From: Bos javanicus | Taxonomy: Eukaryota; Chordata; Mammalia; Artiodactyla; Bovidae | Length of the DNA: 64,000 bases | Direction of reading: 5' to 3' | Assembly (NCBI RefSeq): GCF_032452875.1 | Contig: NC_083878.1 | Span: forward strand, 59,873,378 to 59,937,377 | Part shown: one piece after another, positions 24,593 through 35,981 of the stretch | Layout: every line of letters starts with the position of its first letter | How positions within the stretch are numbered: the stretch's first letter is position 1 | Position numbers and translations under genes: made by a program | Notes under the pieces: generated by a model | Database searches by the model: none | Told to the model about the DNA's origin: nothing | Seen by the model: the letters and a program-made list of their open reading frames with translations, nothing else

Positions 24593-24885
24593 GCAGGCCT
24601 GCATCCTAGCTTCACTTGTATTCTCTTTCTATGTTCTCTCCCTAGATGAGTTCATTTATTTACTCCAGAAGATTCTAAGAGTGATTCTTTATGCTGACAA
24701 CTTCTAAATTAATGCTGTTGTTCTAAATTACATGCTTTTACTCCCAATTTCCTACTGTCACTTAAATGTCCCAAAGGCATGTAAAAATGAAGTCTTTAAA
24801 CTCTCTCAGTCTTTCCCATCTCAGTTAATGATACCAACTGCAAACAGAGGAATCAAGGAGAAGAGGGTTAAGTGTCATCCACTAC

Positions 24886-24959
24886 GCTATCCCTTTTCTT
24901 AAACTCCACAATCACCAATCTTGCTATCCCTTTTCTTAAACTCCACAATCACCAATCTT
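24886..24959. repeat. Perfect 37-bp tandem duplication
   Basis: The 37-bp unit starting gctatcccttttcttaaact occurs twice in tandem at 24886-24922 and 24923-24959 with no mismatch. Confidence 0.97.
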
Positions 24960-25187
24960 GTTGCTTTCATTCTCAACTATATCCAATGAATCTGCAAAAC
25001 GTAACAATAACCTTGTACAAGTTTATTGCTTATCAACAATCCTTGAACAAGTATCCCTAACTTCTTTCCAGGACTACTGCATTAACTTTTCAGTTGGTCT
25101 CCCAGCTTCTCCTTCAACCCTCCTACAATTTATGAGGCAACTTCCAAGCTACTGAAAGGCCAACCTGATCTTTTAAAAACCACTATG

Positions 25188-25482
25188 AGGGCTTCCCTGG
25201 TGATCCAGTGGTTAAGAATTCATCTGCCAATGCAGTGGACACACTTTCAATCCCTGGTCCAGGACGATCCCATGCTGCAGTGTGCGTGGGCACACTGAGT
25301 CCCGTGTGCCACAACTATTGAAGCCTGTGCACCTGGAACCTGTGCTCTGCAACAAGAGAAGCCCCTACCCTCCACAACTGGACACAGCCCATGGGCTTGA
25401 AGCAGTGAAGACCCAGCAAAGCCACAAACAAAATAACCAAATCTTTTTAGAAAATTAAGCTATTAAAAAAAAAAAAAAACCA
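25188..25482 (+). repeat. Long CHR/Bov-tA-type tRNA-Glu SINE
   Basis: The head is gggcttccctggtgatccag, with the long body containing gtgccacaactattgaagcc, gcaacaagagaagcc and gaagacccagc, and a long A-tail (about 25466-25480). Confidence 0.88.
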
Positions 25483-26165
25483 TCAGGATTCATCTACTTA
25501 AAACCCTTCAACAGACCCCACTGCTAAAAGTAAATTCAAATTCCTTGCAACAGCCTGAAGGTCCTAAATAATTTTATCAATCATATCATAATTGAACTTC
25601 CCTGTGCATTGTTCTCTGCCAATCTACTTCTAGTTTTTTAATGTCATATTCTTTCCAACTTCAAAGCCTATGCCTTTATGTTCCTTCTACCTGAAATATG
25701 TCCTTCTAATTAATATCTGATGAGCAGATTCATGTTCTTCAGATGCCACCTTTCTGAAAGGCCTCATATTCTCTATCACCTTATATCTTTACTTGCACAG
25801 GATTCAGCATTATCTGATTCTTTTCCTGATACTTTCTCCAATAACTTAGACAGTAACTGGAAAATAGTAGGCACTAAAATTTTTGCAAATGCAAGAATAA
25901 GAAAAATTATAAAGAACTCTTAAATATTATCAAGTAACACAATCTAAGAACACCAAAAGCTTACATCCTACATTTAAACAATACAATTCTTTCTCTATCT
26001 TCATCATAGGTTTCATTCATAGGTTGGGACTTACAAAACACAAGTATCACTTGCTCCTCAATGAGACCTTCTCCATACCCACAGTTACTAATTGTGACCT
26101 ACCCTCTAGAACTCTCAATCCACCCTTGTCATTATTTTTCTCTGTAGTACTCATGAATTTCTTTT
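25483..26165. other. Intron with possible L2 or related ancient remnant
   Basis: The phrases aaaacccttcaacagaccc, aattccttgcaacagcctga and cctacctgaaatatg-like text recall an ancient L2-type repeat, strongly decayed. Not certain. Confidence 0.35.
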
Positions 26166-26652
26166 TTATGTTTTAATTATTTATTTCAATTGGAGGCTAA
26201 TTATAATATTGTAGTGGTTTTTGCCATACATTGCCATTACATCAGCCATGGGTGTACACATGTTCCCCATCTTGAACCCACCCACCCTCAACTCCCTCCC
26301 CATCCCATCCCTCAGGGTCATCCCAGTGCACCAGCCCTGAGCACCCTGTCTCATGCATCGAACCTGGGCTGGGGATCTATTTCACATATGATAATATACA
26401 TGTGTCAATGCTATTCTCTCAAATCATCCCACCCTCGCCTTCTCCCACGGGTCCAAAAGTCTGTTCTTTACATCTGTGTTTCTTTTGCTGTCTCGCATAT
26501 AGGTCATCGTTACCATCTTTCTAAATTCCATATATATGCGTTAATATACTGTATTGGTGTTTTTCTTTCTGACTTACATCACTCTGTATAATAGGCTCCA
26601 GTTTCATCCACCTCATTAGAACTGATTCAAATGCATTCTTTTTAATAGCTGG
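26166..26652 (-). repeat. Ruminant L1 3' end
   Basis: Minus-oriented L1 3' end: the plus strand starts with ttcaattggaggctaattat, followed by the C-rich reverse of the G-rich block and the reverse of the ORF2 C-terminus. It mirrors the copy at 19214-19887. Confidence 0.88.
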
Positions 26653-27043
26653 TACTCATGACTTTCTAATGGACTCTATTATTTTTTATTGTGTACACAG
26701 ATTACACAAAAGGAGGTAACTTTTCTTCTCTGCTATATTCCCTATGCCTATAAAACTTAGTATATATTTGCTTACTGAATAAATATAGCTGAATATCGTG
26801 CAACCACTGTTAATCTCTCATTCTTTATACTCAAGGAAAAAAAATTCCAACATGAATTGCTTAAAAGTAAACATTAAATATAAAAATACATGTTCATTAG
26901 AAACTATAAATTGTCAAATTAAAATTTTCTCTGGGGAATGTGAATGCAAAGGGCTTTCAAACAATATAATTCTGTACTATTATATGAACAGTTTTAAACA
27001 CTACTATATTGACAACAAGGGGAGAAAAGTTTTATAAACTTAC

Positions 27044-27111
27044 CTGATAACGTATGTCCTAAAAGGAATAATGTGCTGCATGACAGCAGGGATATGCAGC
27101 CATATTCTAAT
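27044..27111 (-). CDS. USP34: USP34 coding exon (probable exon 6)
   Basis: This 68-bp exon runs from the acceptor tctttatag before ATTAGA to the donor ATCAG then gtaagt. It encodes 22 codons, IRIWLHIPAVMQ through RTYVI, and leaves two bases (AG) that join the G of the next exon to make Arg. The exon is isolated by an 11-kb intron upstream and a 3.6-kb intron downstream, both full of retroposons. Recognition rests on frame continuity with both neighbours and on the remembered protein sequence. Confidence 0.91.
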
Positions 27112-27459
27112 CTATAAAGAAACATAAAAGCAATATTAATGTATAATGAATATGAAATACATGTCTTTAAGAACAAAAACATTTAGTATTTTGCTACATC
27201 TAAAACATAAATATTTTGTAAAGGATAAACTAAGAAATATTACTGAACACATACAAGTAGTTTAACCTATACATTTTTAATACATATACCTAAAATCAAC
27301 CTAAAGAATTACTATCAGCATCTTGATAAAAAGGGAGAACCATCAATCCAAGAGTATCTTACTACCTGCTATTCTATACCTCTTTGCATGGTAGCAACCC
27401 AAATACAATAGAACTATATAATTTTTTCATAAATCATCTTAGTTTTTTAAACTATATAT

Positions 27460-27660
27460 TTATTTATTTATTAGGCTATGTTGGGTCTTAGTTATGGCAC
27501 TCCAGCTTCTCTCTAGTTGTGGCACACAGGCTCAGTGGTTGTAGTATGCGGATGAGTTTCCCCATGGCATGTGGCATCTTAGTTCCTCAACCAGGGATCG
27601 AACCCATGTCTCCTGTGTTGACAGATGGATTATTAACCACTGAGCCACCTGGAAAGCCCT
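27460..27660 (-). repeat. CHR-type tRNA-Glu SINE
   Basis: Minus-strand copy: T-rich tail (tatttatttatta) at the left and the head ccacctggaaagccc at the right. It lies 350 bp upstream (in transcript sense) of the exon at 27044-27111. Confidence 0.85.
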
Positions 27661-28534
27661 ATATGTCAATTACACCTTAATTTTTTAAAAAAAATGACGA
27701 GGTAGAACTTGTTTTACTGCATAACAAGACTTCTTAAAAAGCAGCAGAAATTAGATAGTATGAAAAATAGCACAAGACTAATCAAATAGACAAATGGAAC
27801 ATACTACAAATCTGAGACTATGCCCAAGAAGACACATAAAGATACTTGATTTATGACAAAAATGAGTCTGCAAAACAAAGAGGAAAGAACTGTCTTTGCT
27901 ACAAATAGTGATAGGACCAGGAGTTGGCTGTATGAAAAAGAAAATGAATCCTAATCCCTCACATACACCACACACGGTCAGTTACCACGGAATTACAGGT
28001 CAAAATAACAAAGTAATATAACAAAACTTGAAGAAAATGGAAAAATATCTTCATAACCTGAGAATAAGATTTTTTTAACCATTAATGAAAATATTAACCA
28101 TAAGGAAAACATTTCTTATAAATTATACACCATTAAGATTTAAAGCAATCCTTAATGAAAATGCAAATTACAATGAGCTGTCATCTCACATAATTCAGAA
28201 TGGCCATCATCAAAAAGATTACAGATAACAAATGCTGGAGAGGGTAGAAAGAAAAGGGAACCTTTCTGCAGCATAGGTGGCAACGTAAATTGGTGAAGCC
28301 ACAATGAAAAAGTCCAGAGATTCTGATAAAAACTAAAAATAGAGTTACCACATGATCCAACAATCCCACTTCTAGGCATATATTCTAAAAAGAAAGGGAA
28401 AAAAAAACTCTAATTCAAAAAGATACATCCATCCCCAATGTCCACAGAACACTATTCACAATAGTGAAGACACAGAAGTAATCTAAATGTCCACCGACAG
28501 ATGAATGAATAAACAAAATGGGGTATACATATCT

Positions 28535-31419
28535 GTTCCTGCTGTTCAGTTGCTAAGTACAACTCTTTGTGACCTCATGAACTGCAGCACGCCAGGCTCC
28601 CCTATCCTCCACTATCTCCCAGTTTGCTCAAATTCATGTCCACTGAGTTGATGAGGCTATCTAACCATCTCATCCTTTGCCGTGCCCTTCTCATTTTGCC
28701 TTAAATCTGTCAGGGACTTTTCCAATGAGTTGGCTCTTTGCATCAGGTGGCCAAAGTACTGGAGCTTCAGCTTCAGCATCAGTCCTTCCAATGAAAATTC
28801 AGAGTTGATCTCCTTTAGGATTGACTGGTTTGATCTCCTTGCTGTCCAAGGTCTTCTCCATCACCACAATTTGAAAGCATCAATTCTTCAGCGCTCAGCC
28901 TTCTTTCCTGTCCAACTGTCACACCTGGAGACTACTGGAAAAACCGTATCTTTGACTATGCAAACCTTTGTCGGCAAAGTGATACATGTGCTCTTTAATA
29001 CACTCTCTCTGTTTGTCATAGCTTTCCTTCCAAGGAGCAAGCATCTTTCAATTTCATGGGACTAGTCACCAGCCAGTGATTCTGGAGCCCAAGAAGATAA
29101 AATTGGTTTCCACTTCCACTTTTTCCCCTTCAATTTGCCATGAAGTGAAGGGACCAGGTACCATGATCTTAGATTTTTTACAATCAAATTTCAAGCTAAC
29201 TTTTTCATTCTTCTCTTGCACCTTCATCAAGAGGCTCTTCAGTTACTCTTCACTTTCTGACATTAGAATGATATCTGCATATTGAGATTGTTGACATTTC
29301 TCCTGGCAATGTTGATTTGAGCTTGTCATTCATCCAGCCCAGCATTTTGCATAATGTACTCTGCACAGAAATTAAATGAGCACAGTGACAATATACAGCC
29401 TTTTCATATTCCTTTCCCAATTCTGAACCAGTCCTTTGTTCCATGTCTGGTTCTGTTGCTTCTTGACCCTCATACAGGTTTCTCAGGAGACAGGTAATGT
29501 GGTCTGTTATTCCCATCTCTAAGACTTTTCCACGGTTTGTTGTGATCCACAAGTCAAAGGCTTTAGCGTAATCAATGAAGCAAAAGTAGGTATTTTTCTG
29601 GAATTCTTAATCACAGCACTTTAACAGAATCATTTAGGATTTGAAACAGCTCAGCTGGAATCTATCACCCCCACTAACTTTGTTCATAGTAATGCTTCCT
29701 CAGGCCCACTTGATTTCACTCTCCAGGATGTCTGGCTCTAAGTGAGTGGCCAAACCATGTTCATTATCAGGTGATTAAGACTTCTTGCATAGTTCTGTGT
29801 ATTCTTCCCTCCTCTTCTTTATCTCTTCTGCTTCTGATAGATCTTTACCATTTCTGTCCTTCATGCCCATCCTCGCATGAAATGTACCCCTGGTATCTCC
29901 AATTTTCTTGAAGTGATCTCTAGTTTTTCCCATCTAAATTGTTTTCCTCTCTTTCCCTGCATTGTTCATTTAAGAAGGCCTTCTCATCTCTTCTTGCCAT
30001 TCTCTGGAACCCTGCATTCAGTTGGGTGTATCTTTCCCTTTCTCCCTTGCTTTTGGCTTCTCTTTCCTAAGCTATTTGTAAACCCTCCTCAAAAAGACAA
30101 ACAGCCTTCCTGCATTTCTTTTTCTTTGGGATGGTTTTGGTTGCTGCCTGCTGTACAATGTGACAAATCTCTGTCCATAGTTCTTCAGGCACTATATCAC
30201 ATCTACTCCCTTGAATCTATTTGTCACTTCAACTGTATAATCATAAAGAATTTGATTTAGGTCATACCTCAACAATCTAGGGATTTCCCCTACTCTCTTC
30301 AATTTAAGCCTGAATTTTATAAGGAATCCATGATCTGAGCCACAGTCAGCTCCAGGTCTTGTGTTTGCTGACTGTACTGAGCTTCTCTACCTTTGGCTGC
30401 AAATAACACAGTCAATCTAATTTCAGTACTGACCATCTGGTGATGTCCACGTGTAGAGTCTGAAGAGACTGTTGGAAGAGTTGTTGGAAAAGGGTTTTTG
30501 CTATGACCAGCATGTTCTCTTGACAAAAACTCAGCCTCTGCCCTGTTCATTTTGTATTCCAAGGCCAAACTTGCCTGTTAAACTCCTGACTTTCTACTTC
30601 TAATCCTACTTCCTAATCCCTATGATAAAAAGGACACCTTTATTTGGTGTGTGTACCAAAAGGTCTTGTAGGTCTTCACAGAACCAGTCAACTTCAATTT
30701 CTTCAGCATCAGTAGCTGTGGCACAGACTTGGATTCCTGTGATGTTGAATGGTTTGTTGAATGGTTTGCCTTTGAAACAAATTGAGACCATTTTGTCATT
30801 TTTGAGACTGCAACCAAGTACTGCATTTTGGACTCTTATTGACTATGAGGGTTATTCCATTTCTTTCAATAGATTCTTACCTATAGCAGTAGATATAATG
30901 GTCATTTGAATAAATTTGACCATTCCCATCCATTTCAGTTCACTAATTCCTAAGATGTCAATGTTCGATCTTGCCAATTCCTCCTTGACCACATCCAGTT
31001 TACCTTAATTCACGGACCTAACATTCCAGGTTCCTAAGCAATACACTTCTTTATGGCATCAGACTTTACTTTTACCACCAGCTGTATCCACAACTGAGCA
31101 TCATTTCTGCTTTGACCTAACCCCTTCATTCCTTCTGAGCTCTTAGTTAATTGTCCTTCGCTCTTCCCCAGGAGCATACTGGACATTCTAACCTAGGGGG
31201 CCCAGCTTCCGGTGTCATATCTTTTTGCCTCTTCATACTGTTCATGAGGTTCTCCAGGCAAGAATACTGGAGTGGATTCCCATTTCCTCCTCCAATGGAC
31301 CACATTTTCTTGGAACTCTTCACTATGATCCGTCCATCTTGGGTAGCCCTACACAGTGTGGCTCATAACTTCATTGATTTACACAAGCCCCTTTGCCACA
31401 GACTATAATCCATTAACTG

Positions 31420-31420
<1 letters not shown>
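28535..31420 (-). repeat. BovB LINE, nearly complete but decayed
   Basis: About 2.9 kb in minus orientation, from the reversed 3' tail (cagttgctaagtacaactc) to the 5' part near 31150-31400. It spans the endonuclease and reverse transcriptase regions, but frames are short and scattered (for example 29250-29552 and 29877-30260 in the wrong sense). Divergence from other copies here is high, so it is an old insertion. It would be transcribed in the same sense as USP34. Confidence 0.88.
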
Positions 31421-31421
<1 letters not shown>

Positions 31422-31456
<35 letters not shown>

Positions 31457-31464
31457 TGTGTGTG
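31422..31464 (+). repeat. (GT)n microsatellite
   Basis: About 43 bp of gt repeat with one tttg interruption, at the junction between the BovB and the resumed L1. It gives a spurious His/Thr repeat on the minus strand. Confidence 0.97.
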
Positions 31465-31694
31465 ATAGAATATTACTAAACCATTAAAAAAAAACAACTT
31501 GCAATTTGCAGCAACATGGGAATGGACCCAGACATTATCATACATAGTGAAGAAAGTCAGGCAGAGAAAGACAAATTCTATATGATATCACTCATACACG
31601 GAATCCAAAAAAATAATATAAATCAACTTCTGTACAAAACAGAACACCTATGGTTACCAAAGGGAAAGGTGAGAGGGAGGGATAAATTGGGAGT

Positions 31695-32536
31695 ATGAGA
31701 TTAACATCTACTTCAGCTTCATTGACTACATGAAAGCCTCTGACTATGTGGATCACAACAAACTGTGGAAAGTTCTTTAAGAGACAGGAATATCAGACAA
31801 CATTATCTGTTTCCTAAGAAATCTGTATGTGGGTCAAGAAACAATAGACTCTTACATGGAACAAATGACTGGTTCAAAGTTAAGGAGTACAGAAAGGCTA
31901 TATATTGTCTATTTATGCAACTTCTATGCAGAATACATCATGCAAAATGCCGGACTGGATGAATCACAAGCTGGAATCAAGATTGCCAGAAGAAGTACCA
32001 ACATCCTCAGATATGCAGATGATACCACCCTAATGGCAGACTGTGAGGAGGAACTAAAGAGCCGCTTGATCAAGGTGAGAGAGGAGAGTGAAAAAGCTGG
32101 CTTAAAACTCAACATTTAAAAAAACTAAGATCATGGCATCTGGTCCCATCACTAAATGCAAATAAAAAGGGAAACTGAAACCAATGACAGACTTATTTTG
32201 GGGGGCTCCAAATCACTGCAGACTATGACTGCAGCCATGAAATTAAAAGATGCTTCCTCCTTGGAAGGAAAGCTATCACAAACCTAGACAGTGTATTACA
32301 AAGCAAAGATATCACTTTGCTGACAAAAGTTTGCATAGTCAAAGCTATGGTTTTTCCAGCAGTCATGTACAGATGTGAGAGCTGGACCATAAGAAAGTCT
32401 GAGCACCAAAGAATGGACATGAATTTGAGCAAACTCTGGGACACAGTGAAGGACAGGGAAGGCTGGTGTGCTGCTGTCCATGGGGTCACAAAGAGTCAGA
32501 CACAACTGAACAACTGAACTACAATAATGAGATTAA
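31695..32536 (+). repeat. BovB LINE fragment with 10-bp target-site duplication
   Basis: A 5'-truncated BovB (about 31705-32526) in the plus sense. The perfect direct repeat atgagattaa lies at 31695-31704 and 32527-32536. The RT core motif is visible in one frame (LRYADDTTLMADCEEEL), but an internal deletion near 32410 removes much of the 3' ORF end and stops are present. Confidence 0.93.
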
Positions 32537-32573
32537 TAAATACATACCACACCTTAGATATAAATAAGGGCTT

Positions 32574-32890
32574 ACAAACAATAAGGGCTTCCCTGGTGGC
32601 TCAGTGGTAAAGAATGTGCCTGCCAATGCAGAAGACATGGGTTAGATCTCTGGTCTAGGAAGATCCCACATGCTGGAGAGCAACTAAGCAAGCCCTTGTG
32701 TCACAACTACTGAGCCCATGTTCCACTGCAGCCCACTCACCCTAGAGTCTGTGTATCAGAACAAGAGAACACATCACAGTGAGAAGCCAGCCCCAACTCA
32801 CTGCAACTGCAGAAAGCTGCATGCAACAATGAAGACCCAGCACAGCCAAAAATATCAATAAACAAAAATTTTAAAAAACAAACAACAAGG
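32574..32890 (+). repeat. Long CHR/Bov-tA-type SINE with 13-bp target-site duplication
   Basis: A SINE with head gggcttccctggtggctcag and the long multi-segment body, at 32587-32877. The direct repeats acaaacaataagg (32574-32586) and acaaacaacaagg (32878-32890) differ at one base. Confidence 0.9.
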
Positions 32891-32997
32891 ATTTACTGTA
32901 TAGTACATGGGACTATGTTCGGGATCTTGTACTAACCTATAGTGAAAATGAAGCTGTATACCCAAAACTAACATAATATTGTAAATCAACTATTTGT

Positions 32998-33211
32998 TGT
33001 TTTAGTTGCTAAGCTGTATCTGACTCTTTGCGACCCCATGGACTGTAGCCCCCCAGGCTCCTGTCCGTGGGATTTTTCAGGCAAGAATACGGGAATGGAA
33101 TGGCGGGTTGCCATTTCCTTCTCTGGGAGGTCTTCTCAGCCTAGGGATCAAATCCACTACTACTACTACGTCTCCTGCATTACAGATGAACTCTTTACCA
33201 CTGAGCCAGTT
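32998..33211 (-). repeat. Bov-tA SINE with a (CTA)n insertion
   Basis: Minus-strand Bov-tA. Near the tRNA head an actactactactac run (about 33154-33168) replaces part of the B-box region. Confidence 0.87.
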
Positions 33212-33239
33212 ATATTAAAAATAATCATCTTTAAAATAT

Positions 33240-33868
33240 ACAAGAGAATGGAAAGCAAAACCAGAGTTGAAGAAGGTATTAGTAATCCATGGATGTCAGG
33301 CAAAAGACTTGTATAAAAAACATATAAGGAATCTCCATATATCAGTAAGGAAAGGGCAAACAATTTGATTTTTTTAATGAATTTAATAAACCTGAACTGA
33401 CACTTCTCAAAAAATATTCAAATGGCTAATAGCCCATGAAATTGTGTTCAATTTCTTTAGTCATTTAAAAATACAAAAGGAGACCATAATGAGATACCAC
33501 TACTCATCCATCAGGAGTAAGAACACTTGATGTTTGCTTGGATACGGAGCAATGGGAAACCTCATTCCTGGTAGGAGTATAAACTAATACAATTACTTAC
33601 AGAAACCTTAACATTAATGTGTAAGAGTGATTTTATGCATAACTTGTCATCAACAAATTCTACTACTAGATATATATCAAAATAAAACACATGCACATAT
33701 GCACCAAAAGACATGTAAGAGGTTGCTGACACCACATAACTCTTAATAATCTAAATATTCAACACCAGTAAAACAGACCAATGGAAGTGTATTTTAAAGG
33801 AGTATTATACAACAATGAAATTGAGCTACTTCAGCTACACGCAATCTCAATTTTAAATTAAACTAGCC
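33240..33868 (+). repeat. Old L1 ORF2/3' remnant
   Basis: Decayed L1 plus strand, with recognisable phrases gaccataatgagataccact and ttctactactagatatata. It ends at the Bov-A2 target repeat. Confidence 0.75.
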
Positions 33869-34087
33869 ATACATGCTATAGTCCATGGGGTCACTAAGAG
33901 TCAGACACAACTGAACGACTTCACTTTCACTTTTCACTTTCATGGAGAAGGAAATGGCAACCCACTCCAGTCTGGGTTCTTGCCTGGAGAATCCCAGGGA
34001 CAGAGGAGCCTGGCGGGCTGCTGTCCATGGGGTCGCACAGAGTCAGACACGACTGAAATGACTTAGCAGCAGCAGCAGCAATACATG
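33869..34087 (+). repeat. Bov-A2 SINE
   Basis: A plus-strand two-unit Bov-A2 (33876-34080), missing much of the first unit, ending in agcagcagcagcagca. The flanks share the 7-bp direct repeat atacatg (33869-33875 and 34081-34087). Confidence 0.88.
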
Positions 34088-34111
34088 AAAGATGCATTAT
34101 GTGTAATTTCA

Positions 34112-35178
34112 CATACATGGTTCGGTTCAGTTCAGCCACTCAGTTACGTCCAACTCTTTGTGACCCCATGGACTGCAGCACGTCAGGCTTCCCTGTCCAT
34201 CACCGACTCCCAGAGCTTGATCAAAGTCATGTCCATCGAGTTGGTGATGCCATCCAATCATCTCATCCTCTGCCTACAATTTTTCCCAGCACCAGGGTCG
34301 TTTCAAATGAGTCAGTTCTTCATATCAGCTGGCCAAAGTATTGGAGTTTCAGCTTCAGCATCGGTCCTTCCAATGAATATTCAGTACTGATTTCCTTTAG
34401 GATTGACTGGTCTGATTTCCTTGCAGTCCAAGAGACACTCAAGAGTCTTCTCCAACACCACAGTTCAAAAGCATCAATTCTTTGGCGCTCAGCTTTTTTT
34501 ATAGTCCAACTCTCTCATCCATACATAAAGTGAAGTGCAGTGAAAGTCCCTCAGTCATGTCCAACTCTTTGCAACCCCACAGACAATAAAGTCCATGGAA
34601 TTCTCCAGGCCAGAATCCTGGAGTGAGTAGCCTTTCCCTTCTCCAGGGGATCATCCCAACCCAGGGATCGAACCCAGGGATCGAACCCAGCTCTCCCGCA
34701 TTGCAGGAGAATTCTTTACCAGCTGAGCCACAAGGGAAGCCCTTCCATGACTACAAGTCATCCATACATGACTCCTGGAAAAACCAAAGCCTTGACTAGT
34801 CGAACTTTTGTCAGCAAAGTAATGTCTCTGCTTTTTAATATGCTATCTAGGTTGGTCATAGCTTTTCTTCCAAGAAGCAAGCATCTTTTAATTTTATGGC
34901 TGCAGTCACCATCTGCAGTGATTTTGGAGCCCAAAAATATAAAGTCTGTCACTGTTTCCATTATTTCCCCATCTATTTGCCATGAAGTGATAGGACCAGA
35001 TACCATGATCTTAAGTTTTTTGAGTGCTGAGTTTTAAGTCAACTTTTTCACTCTCCTCTTTCACTTTCCTCAACAGGCTCTTTAGTTCTTCTTCACTTTC
35101 TGCCATAAGGGTGGTGTCATCTGTGTCTCTGAGGTTACTGGTATTTCTCCCGGCAATCATGGTTAACCATACATGGTT
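34112..35178 (-). repeat. BovB LINE 3' fragment with 11-bp target-site duplication, carrying a Bov-tA
   Basis: A minus-oriented BovB fragment (34123-35167) bounded by catacatggtt at 34112-34122 and 35168-35178. A Bov-tA SINE interrupts it at 34527-34757. The BovB pieces on both sides are continuous across the SINE. Confidence 0.94.
34515..34769 (-). repeat. Bov-tA SINE inside BovB, 12-bp target-site duplication
   Basis: Minus-strand Bov-tA at 34527-34757, with the perfect direct repeat tcatccatacat at 34515-34526 and 34758-34769. The tRNA head contains an internal duplication around the B box (cccagggatcgaa twice, about 34660-34688). Confidence 0.94.
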
Positions 35179-35707
35179 AACAAGGGACAAAACTAAATTA
35201 TAGTATTTCAGGCTATAAGCTTAAGTAATAAAACAATAAAGAAAAGCAAGAAATAAAAATATGAATTGTATTTACCTTTAAGGGCAAAGAGATGGGAAAG
35301 TGACTTAGAGGAATCATAAAGGAGGCTTCTGGGGAGTTAACTGTTTTGTCTCTTGGCATAGTAGTGGTTAGAAGGGTAGTGATTAGAAGGGGTATTCACT
35401 TTGATAAATCATAAACCTTATTCTGTGCACTCTTCTGTTTGAATGTGTATTTCAAATTTTTTTAAAAGGTTAACACATTCAATTATATACAAGATACATT
35501 AGAGATGGTGAAAATGAAAATAGGTACAGTGATACCTTTTATTTGCAGATAAAGACCTCAATGAATAAAAGTGTAAATAAAAATGACAAGGGAAAATGTC
35601 AACACTGGAAAGAAATTTTTAACAGAAAGAGCTACCATTTGTTGATCCCTTAATATTCTCATTCTGATAGATGGAAAAAGTGAAGTTTATAATGTAATCA
35701 AAATTAG
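35179..35707. other. Intron, nothing recognised
   Basis: A/T-rich intron with no assigned repeat or gene. Confidence 0.4.
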
Positions 35708-35981
35708 ATAAAAAGTGGGCTTCCCTTGTGGCTCCGTGGTAAAGAATCTGCCTGCCAATGCATGAGACACAGGTTCGATCCTGGGTGCAGGAAAATCCCA
35801 CATGCTGTGGAGCAACTGAGCCTGTGTGCCAAGAGAAACCACTGCAATGAGAAGCATGGGAACTGCAACTAAAGAGTAGCGTCCACTCGCCACATCTAAA
35901 GAAATGCTAAAGAAAAGCTACAAAGACGCAACACAGCCAAAAAAATAAAAAGTAAATAAAATTTTAAAATAAATAAAAAGT
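35708..35981 (+). repeat. Long CHR/Bov-tA-type SINE
   Basis: The head is gggcttcccttgtggctccg, with a long body and an A-rich tail. The flanking direct repeat ataaaaagt is at 35708-35716 and 35973-35981. Confidence 0.87.

Larger units (their letters stand above)
27690..32995 (+). repeat. Old L1 3' region, split by two BovB copies and a SINE
   Basis: Parts at 27690-28534, about 31465-31694, 32537-32573 and 32891-32995 read as one plus-strand L1 tail in order: ORF2 end, then aatattactaaaccattaaa, aacacctatggttaccaaag, acaaggatttactgtatag and atattgtaaatcaactat. The breaks hold a minus BovB (28535-31420), a plus BovB (31705-32526) and a long SINE (32587-32877). Confidence 0.82.
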
